From Streptomyces geranii (GTDB taxonomy: Bacteria > Actinomycetota > Actinomycetes > Streptomycetales > Streptomycetaceae): a DNA stretch of 64,000 bases. This document shows, one piece after another, positions 1 to 7,166 of the stretch. The notes beneath the pieces are model-generated. The model was not told where the DNA came from. It worked only from the letters and a program-made list of their open reading frames with translations, and ran no database searches. Numbering within the stretch: position 1 is the stretch's first letter; every line of letters starts with the position of its first letter. A program made the translations under genes and the position numbers. Where the stretch lies: contig NZ_PJME01000036.1 in NCBI RefSeq assembly GCF_002954775.1, positions 1 through 64,000 on the forward strand, given 5' to 3'.

Positions 1-124
1 TCACATACCAACCGGGCAAGTCGAGCGTCGCAGTTCTGGCCAGCACATCCGTCAAGATCTCGTTGCGGGAGAGGACCGTCTGCAAGACGTCCAGTTGCTC
101 ATCAAGGGGAAGTCGACCAATCAC
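1..124 (-). CDS. Nucleotidyltransferase-like protein, N-terminus only
   Basis: This gene starts at a GTG at 124 and runs off the left edge, so only about 41 residues are visible. An in-frame TAG lies 12 nt upstream, so the start cannot be far off. The residues include LPLDEQLDVLQTVLSRN and, near the edge, LDLPGWYV. This leucine-rich helix followed by a Leu-Pro-x-Trp motif is what I recall of the N-terminus of the NTP_transf_6 family (PF06042), where a glycine-rich segment and VWN normally follow. That diagnostic part is outside the window, so the assignment is tentative. No strong ribosome site is visible. Confidence 0.45.
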   Translation of the reverse strand, partial: MIGRLPLDEQLDVLQTVLSRNEILTDVLARTATLDLPGWYV

Positions 125-281
125 TGGCTCTGACTATCACGACGAGTTCGCTCAAAGCGATGAGCTGGCGATCGCGACCGCGCGGACACGCTCTCGGGTC
201 TGCATCCCTCCGCGCACGCCCAAGTGACACTCAAACTCATCGACACTCGACGGCTGGTCGGCCCTCAACTGACATCCAGAC

Positions 282-437
282 TCATCGACAAACGACACTC
301 GGAGAGAGCTTCGCAGCCAACAGGGCGACGCCGTCGTCGATTTCCTCGGTCCGCCAGCCCATGATGTCCAGCAGCAGTCCGTCCAGCGGCCCGCCGACGA
401 GCGCAGCGTACGTCTGGTGCGGCAGCAGGCCGGGGTC
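282..437 (-). pseudogene. C-terminal remnant of an unidentified protein
   Basis: A 51-codon open stretch with protein-like composition (PLDGLLLDIMGWRTEEIDDG) ends at a TGA at 282. It has no start codon, and another in-frame TGA closes it upstream at 438-440. It reads like the tail of a small Streptomyces regulatory or hypothetical protein whose front half has been lost. The stretch 125-281 holds no gene, only a short imperfect direct repeat around ACTCATCGACA. Confidence 0.4.
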
Positions 438-579
438 TCAGTCGTCGTGGTCCGAGCCCTACACCCGGCCGCGCAGCAGCTGTTCATCTCCGTTCATCCG
501 AGCAGCCTCCCAGCCGCTACTGACAACGACAGGCGCGGGCAGGTGGGTCCGGTCTGGGTGAAGGCCGGACTCACCGTGC

Positions 580-1659
580 TCACCGTGCCTTCGGCAGCGC
601 GGCCAGAGAACAGCGGTCCTCACCGCGGCCCTTGCCGACGACCCGCCACACCGGCCCGTCGGCGCCGTGCAGGGTGAGCAGAGGCAGAGTCGTGGTCGCC
701 ACGGTGAGCCGGTAGTCCACGCTGGAAACTTGGCGGGCTCGCTCGAGGAAGGCGGCCTCCCTCGTTGCCGGGGCCGCGCGACGCTGCGCCGGGGCGAAGA
801 CGAACAGCACCGGCGGGAAGGGCCGGTTCATGGACGGCCCGCTGTAGGTCTCCTGCCAATGACTGCGCGGGGCCCGGGCGGCGTTCCCGCGCCCGGACGC
901 GGGCGCGTTGCGGTAGGCGTCGTAGCGCTCCAGCTTGGCGACCAGGCGGGCATAGGACATGGTGCGGTCGATCTCCACAAACGCACTGGTGCCGTTGGCC
1001 AGGAGCACCACGCCGTCGGGCACCAGGTTCCCGGCCGGAGTGGGATGGGCGACTTCCACCTGCCAGTCGGCGAAGTGGGCCGCCTCCGCCTCGTGGAAGG
1101 CGACGACGGCGTCGACCAGGGCGAGGCCGTGCTCCCGAAGACCCGTCTTGCTGGCCGCGATGCGCTTCCCGGTGGTCCGGCCGGCCCCGGCGAGTTCGCC
1201 GGACTCGGCGGCTTCGGCGAGACCGGCCGAGGTGCAGTACCAGTAGCTCTGCTGTTTGCGGTGGGTCCGGCCGACCAGGGCCGGGGACTCGGCAAGCAGA
1301 TTGCGCAGCGCCCGCCGGACATGGTCGGTGCCCTGCTGACGCGGCAACAGCAGCGCCTTGAGCTGGCAGGGTGTGGCCAGGCGCAGCTGGGCGAGGGTGA
1401 GCAGGACTTCGCCACGGATCTCCGCGCCGGCCTTCGCCGCCGCCTTCCGGGCCCGGGATGCTTCTCCAGGTACATCAGTACTGGGAGAAGAGGAGTTGCA
1501 ACTGGCCGTGGCGGGTGAATCGGGGGTCTGATCAGCAACGACCGTCAGGCGGCGGCTTGGGGCTGCGGGGCTGGGAGCGGGGCTTACTACAGGGCTCGGA
1601 GCGGGGCTCGCCGTCGCAGCGGTGCCAGCCGGGGCCGGCGGGGTGGGTGCAGTGGTCAT
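580..1659 (-). CDS. Replication-relaxation family protein
   Basis: 359 aa from the ATG at 1659; the frame is open further upstream, but that part is low-complexity and not protein-like. The first 70 residues are Ala/Pro-rich and probably disordered. A winged-helix-like segment follows (LRLATPCQLKALLLP, then HVRRALRNLLAES). The C-terminal half has the signature I associate with PF13814: PDGVVLLANG followed by FVEIDRTMSYARLVAKLERY. The spacing of PD and E-x-D resembles a PD-(D/E)xK nuclease core, but this is inference. The family is found on actinobacterial plasmids and mobile elements near replication or transfer genes. Downstream is only the left-edge debris. Confidence 0.7.
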   Translation of the reverse strand: MTTAPTPPAPAGTAATASPAPSPVVSPAPSPAAPSRRLTVVADQTPDSPATASCNSSSPSTDVPGEASRARKAAAKAGAEIRGEVLLTLAQLRLATPCQLKALLLPRQQGTDHVRRALRNLLAESPALVGRTHRKQQSYWYCTSAGLAEAAESGELAGAGRTTGKRIAASKTGLREHGLALVDAVVAFHEAEAAHFADWQVEVAHPTPAGNLVPDGVVLLANGTSAFVEIDRTMSYARLVAKLERYDAYRNAPASGRGNAARAPRSHWQETYSGPSMNRPFPPVLFVFAPAQRRAAPATREAAFLERARQVSSVDYRLTVATTTLPLLTLHGADGPVWRVVGKGRGEDRCSLAALPKAR

Positions 1660-1867
1660 CGTGTCCTCGGGATTCTCCGGCCGCGCGCGGCCGGATCGGT
1701 GACAGGCCCGGCCCGCACACGCGAGGCGTACGGGCCGGAGCCACCGTGAGGAAGCACGCCTTGTCCGCGACCTGACGGCCACCGCTCCCGGGTGTCCGTT
1801 ATGACCCTTGACCACCCCTTGACCGGACGGTTCGTCCGTGGCCAATGCCACACCGTCCAGTGGGAGT

Positions 1868-2293
1868 TCAGCCGGCGGGGCGAGTGCTGGACACCGAGGC
1901 GCCGCGTCGCCAGTCCGAGGGCTTGCGGGAACGGAACGCCTCGCCGCTCTCGATCCTGGCCTTGTTCCGCGCGAACTCCCGCTCCGCGGCCGACAGCTGG
2001 CGGGGAGCACAGACCGGGTGGCCCCAGGTCTCCCCCACCTTCGTGATGACCGTGCCCTTGTCGTAGTCCTTGAAGCAGGCCGGGCAGGTGCCGGGGTAGG
2101 CGGCCCGGACCGAGCCGCGCGGCAGCGGCACCGCCTTCTTCGCCGCGGTCTTCTTCGCGGCCGGCATCCTGCCGCCCGCCTTCTTCGCGGTCTGCGCCTG
2201 CTTGATCGCCTCGCGCTGCGCCTTGCCGGGCCTCTTCTTCGGCTGCTGGCCGCGTGCCGCCTGGGCGGCCTTCTGTGCCGGGGTCTGTCCCAC
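1868..2293 (-). CDS. Basic zinc-motif protein
   Basis: 141 aa from a GTG at 2293; longer starts read through the GGTGCGCA repeats and are unlikely. The N-terminal half is rich in Lys, Ala and Gln (AKKTAAKKAVPLPRG), like a histone-H1-type nucleic-acid-binding tail. The C-terminal half has CPAC, then GHPVC about 20 residues later, which could hold one zinc ion as C-x2-C...H-x2-C. It is probably a DNA-binding protein. Its position directly beside the iteron-like cluster suggests a role there, but no family is recognised and the ribosome site is weak. Confidence 0.6.
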   Translation of the reverse strand: MGQTPAQKAAQAARGQQPKKRPGKAQREAIKQAQTAKKAGGRMPAAKKTAAKKAVPLPRGSVRAAYPGTCPACFKDYDKGTVITKVGETWGHPVCAPRQLSAAEREFARNKARIESGEAFRSRKPSDWRRGASVSSTRPAG

Positions 2294-2368
2294 GGACGGA
2301 GCATAGAACCACCGCGCCGCGTACGGCCGTGTGCCACACGCGCCGGCCTCCTGAGCCAGCGGGGCACT

Positions 2369-2815
2369 GGTGCGCACCGGGTGCGCGCGGCGCGATGAGT
2401 TGTGCACGATGCAGCGCACTCCCCCACCGGATGGTGCGCACCTCGTGCTGTTGGCTCCCGCACCCGGTGCGCACGATGCCGTGCACTCCCGCCGGGCGGT
2501 GCGCATCGTGGAGCGGGCCGCGCACCGGTTCACTCAGCGTGTAGGACCCAAGGGCGGGTGAGGGCGGGAGAGTTCTCCCCTCAGTGCACAGCATCGCGCA
2601 CACATAAGAGGACGATGCGGGCGGTAGCGAACGAGGTCTAGGAAGAACGTCGCCGATTGCGGCCCCGACAAGGGTTGATTCCCAACTCGACAAGGGGTGC
2701 GCATCCGGTGCGGCGCATCTCGACAAGGGGTGCGCACCAGCGCACCATCCCTGCGCGCCGTCACCGTGAGTGCGTACATCGCGGTGCGGTGCGCACCGCC
2801 GGGGCGCACCGGTGC
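2369..2815. repeat. Iteron-like cluster of GGTGCGCA
   Basis: This gene-free stretch carries at least seven copies of GGTGCGCA[C/T]. The perfect palindrome GGTGCGCACC occurs at 2369-2378, 2433-2442, 2729-2738 and 2788-2797. Near copies are at 2466, 2498 and 2696, and CGCACCGGTGCG is at 2804-2815. An 18-bp unit starting CTCGACAAGG and ending in GGTGCGCA occurs twice, 33 bp apart (2686-2703 and 2719-2736). The arrangement looks like iterons of a replication origin, or a multi-site operator. The rest of 2294-3191 holds no convincing gene. Confidence 0.6.
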
Positions 2816-3191
2816 GGCGTCGTTCGGTTCATCCCCGGCGATGTCTGCGGTGGTGCACGGGCTGCCACAGCGGGTTCGGCTTGCCGCTGGGGAACTGCCG
2901 GGTACGGCGACGGCACGGCGGCAGCTTCGGAGGCGGCTACAGCGCCACCCGCAGCCGGGACGCGTCGGTGAGCTCCTTCAGTCTCGCCAGACGCTCCAGG
3001 GAGAGCGGCGGGATCGGATCAACCATCGGGGCCTCCAGGCTTCGGCTGGTCTCTCCCCGTACCCTCGCCGCCGCCCGCCGACTCTGGAGCCCGCCCTCCG
3101 GCCGCGTCCCGGCATCTGGCCCGGCGACTTCGTCCCCCGTCCCGCAGGGCGGGCAGGGACGGTGCCGCTGGACGGGCAGGGTTCACAGAGT

Positions 3192-3407
3192 TCAGGGGCT
3201 GCCCGACTGCGTGACGCCCTGCGTGAGTTGGCCGACGACGTCGAAGATGGTCTGGCCGAACGCTGTGGGGGCGATCAGCACGCCGAAGACCAGCACGATG
3301 AGCACGGTCAGCTGCTCGTCGTTCCGGCTGCGGGCCTGCGTACGCCGCCGCAGCCGCATGACGATGATGACCGCCAGCAGCACCGCCACATTGATCGTCA
3401 GAACCAT
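3192..3407 (-). CDS. Small two-helix membrane protein
   Basis: 71 aa. Two hydrophobic helices (about residues 3-17 and 33-52) flank a basic loop RLRRRTQARSRN. No domain is recognised. Small membrane proteins of this size are common in Streptomyces plasmid transfer and spread regions, and 29279-29467 encodes one of similar layout. It lies just downstream of the relaxase-like fragment, so it may belong to a transfer function. Confidence 0.6.
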   Translation of the reverse strand: MVLTINVAVLLAVIIVMRLRRRTQARSRNDEQLTVLIVLVFGVLIAPTAFGQTIFDVVGQLTQGVTQSGSP

Positions 3408-3594
3408 CCGGCCAGCCCTCCCCGTCAGACCCGAACGTCCCAGCCCACAAGTAACCCCGAACCACTCCGTGCGGTGGGTCGATTACTGCTCGTTGGCGGC
3501 AAAACGCTTTTCCCCGACCGGATTTCGGGTCTTGACCAGCACCAGCACGTCGGCAACGCACTGCACCTCCATGTGTTGGCCGGTCTGGCCCCCG

Positions 3595-4248
3595 TCAGCG
3601 CTCGAGGCCGCCCCCTCTCCCCTGCGAGTTGCGGTTCTGGTGCTGCTGCTGGTCGACGGGACCGGCCGCGTCCGTGGCCGGCTGCTCGGAGTGCTTGAGC
3701 TGATGTGCGGCGACGGCGCGTCCACGGGCGTCGGTCTCGAGCTTGAGGGCGGCGAGCCGGGCGAGGTTCTTCGGCGTGTGCATCCATGTCGCCGGGTCGG
3801 TCGTTCGGCCCTCCAGCAGCTCGGGCATCGCGGCCTGCTGGTGGGCCTGGACGGCCGCGGCCCACTGTGTCGGGGCGAGGCTGGCGACCCTGGCCCGCTC
3901 GTACCTGCTCGACTCCCTGGGCGGTTCGCCGTCGGTCCCGGCGATCCACCACCGGTGGGGCCAGGCGAAGTCGGCCGTGTAAGACAGCTGGTCCGGCGAC
4001 GGGGCCCTCCGGCCCTTCTGGGGAACGGTGAGCTGACGGGAGTGGCGGGTCAGGGCCAGATCGGCGATGGAGTCGTCCAGGCCCGGCTCGAATGCGCGGC
4101 CGCGCAGGGTCTCCAGGAGGTGTCGGCGGGCTTCGGCCAGGACGTGGCGGCGGGCGAAGGAGCGGCGCACGGTGAAGACGATCGCGGCAACGTCGACGGC
4201 GGCGAGCGCGGTGTCCACATGCGGGCCCACCCGGGCCCGGATCGCCAC
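3595..4248 (-). CDS. Truncated MobF-relaxase C-terminal paralogue
   Basis: 217 aa from a GTG at 4248. The first 60 residues match the middle of the complete relaxase at 7163-8995: DTALAAVDVAAIVF against DIALAAVDITAVVY, then LAEARRHLLETLRGR against LAEARRHLAHILRGR, then EPGLDD against EPGLDE. The N-terminal relaxase domain with its Tyr and His residues is absent. The similarity extends a few codons upstream of the only available start (CRRAA against VRAAA), so this is a cut-down copy rather than a designed small protein. It may still be expressed, for example as a partner or inhibitor. The last 30 residues are Gln/Gly-rich. Confidence 0.55.
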   Translation of the reverse strand: MAIRARVGPHVDTALAAVDVAAIVFTVRRSFARRHVLAEARRHLLETLRGRAFEPGLDDSIADLALTRHSRQLTVPQKGRRAPSPDQLSYTADFAWPHRWWIAGTDGEPPRESSRYERARVASLAPTQWAAAVQAHQQAAMPELLEGRTTDPATWMHTPKNLARLAALKLETDARGRAVAAHQLKHSEQPATDAAGPVDQQQHQNRNSQGRGGGLER

Positions 4249-4307
4249 ACCAGCAGCCCGGCGGCAGACTTCCAGCGGCCAACCGCCCTTCGTGACACCC
4301 CCGACGC

Positions 4308-4332
4308 AGCCCCGGACTCATCGTCCGGGGCT
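4308..4332 (-). terminator. Stem-loop after the 448-aa gene
   Basis: A perfect 10-bp inverted repeat AGCCCCGGAC / GTCCGGGGCT with a 5-nt loop lies 66 nt past the stop of the 448-aa gene. It is GC-rich without a long T-run, as is usual for terminators in this group. It also lies immediately upstream of the truncated relaxase copy. Confidence 0.55.
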
Positions 4333-4397
4333 TCTCACCTATGTGGTCCATGGGCAATTCGGCAGGATACAAATCCCGGAATTCCGAACACCACCGT

Positions 4398-5744
4398 TCA
4401 CGTTCGCTGCGAACGGTCGCGCAGTACGCGCCGGATGGACCCGATGACCTCGTCGATGCCGCTCGACTGCAGCCTGGCCCGCTTCGTGCTGTCGTCCTCG
4501 TCGGAGATGCCGACCGTGACACCCATGGACTGGCCGTTCGACACGCTGACCTCCAGCCGACGCCGCTGGACCTTGCTGAAGTGGACCGAGTCGTCGTCGG
4601 GCGTACGGGTGTTCAGCTGCTCCAGGGAGATGTCGGCGGGAGCGGGTGTGGTCCTGGTCGAGACGGCGACCACGTGGTTGTACTGGTACTCCTCCGTGTC
4701 CTCCTTGGACAGTCCACCCGACAGGAAGTCCAGCGAGCAGTGGAAGAGCGCGAGGTGGTGCAGGGTGGGACAGAGGACCAGGACTTCGTACTCCTGGAAC
4801 CGCCACACCCCGTCGTCGCCGATTCCGAACCCGCTGAGATTCGGCCCGTACAGCACCAGCGGCCTTTTCTCCGGACGCTCGGACGGGCTCGTACCGAGCA
4901 GGGCCGCGACCGGGTCCCAGGACTGGGCGCCGATCTCCAGATGGTCCGCAGTAATGCCCAGGCGGCGCATCGCACGGTCCTCGATGACCTTCAGATCCTG
5001 AGCGAGGAGCCGGTCCATCTCACGATCGGACGGCTTGGGCTCCGCCCTCTCATAGGCATCCTTGTACTGCTTCTTCTTCAGGCCGCCCTTCACTGCGGCC
5101 CAGATACCGCCCGCCATCAGCAGCACTCCGACCAACGCGTTGCTGTTCAGGGCAATCAGCCCGACCAGCACCGCAATACCGCCGAACGCAAGCAGTGCTG
5201 TGGCAATCTGGTCGAAGCTCCGTTCCGGAGTGGGATGGAAGTACTTCTCCACCTTCTTCTCCCGCTCGGTCGCCCGGGGCCATTCCTGGCCGCTGTGCTC
5301 CTCGCGCTGAGCAGCGGCCTCAGCCTCGACGAACACGTCGGTCATGCCGCCCCTGGCGCCGTCGGCGAGCTCAAAGGTACGGCACACGTCCCGGCCCACC
5401 CCCTCCTTGTACTGGTTCAGTAGGCCGGCGTCGACAAACTCGCGCAGAACCTGGAGGCCGTCGTCAAGCGGAATGCCGGTGCTCTCCGCCACCTGCCACA
5501 GCTCGACACGTCCACGGTCGGCATCGCGGAAGAAGCGGGCGATCTCCCGCACCGTGCGGTGGTGAAGCAGTCCGCCCTGCGCACGGGTGACGAGGTCCCT
5601 GGCTGCCTGCCGACGCCGTGCCCGCGCCTTGACCTGTTCCAGCGCGTCACTGACAGTCTCAGGGGCGGAGTAGCGTGCAACGAGCCGCGCATAGGTTTCA
5701 TCGCGGTCGTCCGTCTCGATGCCCTGGGTGGGGTCAGTGCTCAT
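4398..5744 (-). CDS. Membrane protein of sigma cassette 1
   Basis: 448 aa. The N-terminal 130 residues are helical and include a winged-helix-like stretch (RTVREIARFFRDADRG ... GLQVLREFVDAGLL). Two adjacent membrane helices follow at roughly residues 182-222 (ATALLAFGGIAVLVGLIAL, then LLMAGGIWAAVKGGL). The C-terminal half is soluble and beta-rich. The start ATG overlaps the stop of the sigma gene as ATGA, so the two are translationally coupled. By position it is the sigma factor's target, sensor or anti-sigma partner, but it shows no classical anti-sigma motif and I do not recognise the family. Confidence 0.7.
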   Translation of the reverse strand: MSTDPTQGIETDDRDETYARLVARYSAPETVSDALEQVKARARRRQAARDLVTRAQGGLLHHRTVREIARFFRDADRGRVELWQVAESTGIPLDDGLQVLREFVDAGLLNQYKEGVGRDVCRTFELADGARGGMTDVFVEAEAAAQREEHSGQEWPRATEREKKVEKYFHPTPERSFDQIATALLAFGGIAVLVGLIALNSNALVGVLLMAGGIWAAVKGGLKKKQYKDAYERAEPKPSDREMDRLLAQDLKVIEDRAMRRLGITADHLEIGAQSWDPVAALLGTSPSERPEKRPLVLYGPNLSGFGIGDDGVWRFQEYEVLVLCPTLHHLALFHCSLDFLSGGLSKEDTEEYQYNHVVAVSTRTTPAPADISLEQLNTRTPDDDSVHFSKVQRRRLEVSVSNGQSMGVTVGISDEDDSTKRARLQSSGIDEVIGSIRRVLRDRSQRT

Positions 5745-6214
5745 GCCTCCTCCTCCGTTCGCAGCACCCGCCGCAGGGTGCGGCGGGCGCAGGCGAGATT
5801 GCCGCGGGCCTGCTCGGCTGTGCAGCCGAGGACATCCGCGATCTCCGTGGGCGTCAAGTCGACGAGTGTCAACCTCATGACTTCTTGCTGGCGCGGCGGC
5901 AACGCTGTAATGGCGGCGCCGGCCATCATGGCCAGCTCCACTGCGGCGAGGTCGCCGTCGGCGACCTCCACCTCGGTGTCCAGCTGCACGTAACGCCGGT
6001 TCACCATGCGGCGTGCCGAGCGCAATGCAACCGTGCGCACCCAGGCTCGCGGCGTCCTCACCTTGGACCAGTTCAGGTACAGCTTGATCATGGCGTCGGA
6101 GGCGGCGTCCTTGGCGGTCTCCGGCGCAAACCTGTAAAAGGCGATCAGCAAAGCCAGCACCCGCGGATACTGCTCCCGGAAGAAGGCTTCATACTCGTCT
6201 TCCTCACCTCGCAC
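5741..6214 (-). CDS. ECF-like RNA polymerase sigma factor 1
   Basis: 157 aa from a GTG at 6214, overlapping the upstream gene by 11 nt. Region 2 is readable at about residues 7-70 (EAFFREQYPRVLALLIAFY, then the RTPRAWVRTVALRSARR helix). Region 4 is at about 100-150 (ALPPRQQEVMRLTLVDLT, then TPTEIADVLGCTAEQARG as the helix-turn-helix). The linker is short and there is no extra domain. It would direct RNA polymerase to a small set of promoters, perhaps its own operon. A second sigma gene with the same gene order lies at 51.1-51.7 kb. Confidence 0.85.
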   Translation of the reverse strand: MRGEEDEYEAFFREQYPRVLALLIAFYRFAPETAKDAASDAMIKLYLNWSKVRTPRAWVRTVALRSARRMVNRRYVQLDTEVEVADGDLAAVELAMMAGAAITALPPRQQEVMRLTLVDLTPTEIADVLGCTAEQARGNLACARRTLRRVLRTEEEA

Positions 6215-6542
6215 CCTGGCCCTCCCGCTCTGGCCGGCCCCCGGGCCCGGTCACCCGCCTCACGACGAGAACCACAAGGGTGATCACCAGCACCAGCAGT
6301 GCCGAACAGAGCGTGATCTCCACGGACTTGGTGGTCACGTAGAGCGTACCCAGGCCGCCCAGCACCGTGTTGATGAGCAGGACAAGACCCGCCACCTCGT
6401 TCTGCCCCCCGCCGACGGGCACCGACGGCCCGCTCTCAGGCCCGGTCTGGACACAACCGGGCGGGCCCATGCCGCTGGAGGCTGGCACGGCGTCCTCACC
6501 AACCGCCGTCTCCGGCACGTCGCCTTCGCTGTTGTCAGTCAT
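6204..6542 (-). CDS. Small membrane protein of sigma cassette 1
   Basis: 112 aa from the ATG at 6542, with GAGAGG a few bases upstream. The N-terminal 60 residues are polar and acidic. Two hydrophobic helices follow (LVLLINTVLGGLGTLYV and LCSALLVLVITLVVLVV), then a short basic tail. It is the first gene of the cassette and runs into the sigma gene by 11 nt. A membrane-bound switch for the sigma factor is a reasonable guess; nothing in its sequence proves it. Confidence 0.65.
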   Translation of the reverse strand: MTDNSEGDVPETAVGEDAVPASSGMGPPGCVQTGPESGPSVPVGGGQNEVAGLVLLINTVLGGLGTLYVTTKSVEITLCSALLVLVITLVVLVVRRVTGPGGRPEREGQGAR

Positions 6543-6784
6543 GCCTCTCAGAGCCCGTACTCCACCCCAACATGAAATGTGACCTGCATCACCAGGCGCC
6601 TCGGCGCATCCACCGCAGACCCCACATGCCATGGCAGCCTTCGCCTGGTGCCGCGTACAAACGTTGCTTCGGTGCGGCGAGGCATCAATTCGCCGGAACG
6701 GCCATCGAGTCGCCGGTGATCCGTTCCATGCGGTTCATCGCGCGGGTGCGCACCGGACGATGCCCGGTATTCCAAGTGACAACA

Positions 6785-6819
6785 GGCGGCGCCCCGGTCC
6801 ACGAGACCGGAGCGCCGCC
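6785..6819 (-). terminator. Terminator of the relaxase operon
   Basis: A 15-bp inverted repeat beginning GGCGGCGC and ending GCGCCGCC, with one mismatch and a 5-nt loop, lies 27 nt past the stop of the small relaxase-operon gene. The rest of 6543-6845 holds no gene. It has one stray GGTGCGCACC near 6746 and would carry the promoter of sigma cassette 1. Confidence 0.65.
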
Positions 6820-6845
6820 CGTCGAACATCGGATGCCGGGCATCG

Positions 6846-7166
6846 TCACCACAGCCAGGCATTGGAGTGCCGCAGCCGGGACAAGGCGCGCGCGTCGCGG
6901 CGACCAGCCGCGCTGCCGACGCGGTTCCTTCTTGAGCGTGGCCGACGGGACTGCCCGGCGAAGAAGCGCCGGTGCCCCGCCTGCTGGAGCCGCTGGCGCT
7001 GCAGGCGTAGCCGCCGCTTCTGCTCCGCCTTCGTCAGCGGCTTGCGGAGCCTCTTCCAGACCGGCTGCCAGGGCGTCGGCCCGGGCACGGCAGCACGCTC
7101 TTCGGCGCCCTGCCGTACGAGGGAGAGGACGGCCTCGATCCTCGGATCGTCGGGCGGAATGGTCAT
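6846..7166 (-). CDS. Small basic protein coupled to the relaxase
   Basis: 106 aa. Its ATG overlaps the relaxase TGA as ATGA, so it is translated from the same message. The N-terminus (MTIPPDDPRIEAVLSLVRQG) is followed by a strongly basic helix (KAEQKRRLRLQRQRLQQ) and a basic tail. It may help the relaxase at the transfer origin as an accessory DNA-binding protein, by analogy with other relaxase operons. No family is recognised. Confidence 0.65.
   Translation of the reverse strand: MTIPPDDPRIEAVLSLVRQGAEERAAVPGPTPWQPVWKRLRKPLTKAEQKRRLRLQRQRLQQAGHRRFFAGQSRRPRSRRNRVGSAAGRRDARALSRLRHSNAWLW

Noticed and set aside
2770..5001. A 743-codon plus-strand frame across several genes
   Set aside because: It is the reverse complement of real minus-strand genes (71-aa membrane protein, relaxase copy, 448-aa protein) and has Arg/Ser/Pro-rich composition with no domain.
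6746..6755. A single GGTGCGCACC outside the main cluster
   Set aside because: One copy of a GC-rich 10-mer is compatible with chance at this base composition; it was not treated as part of the iteron region.
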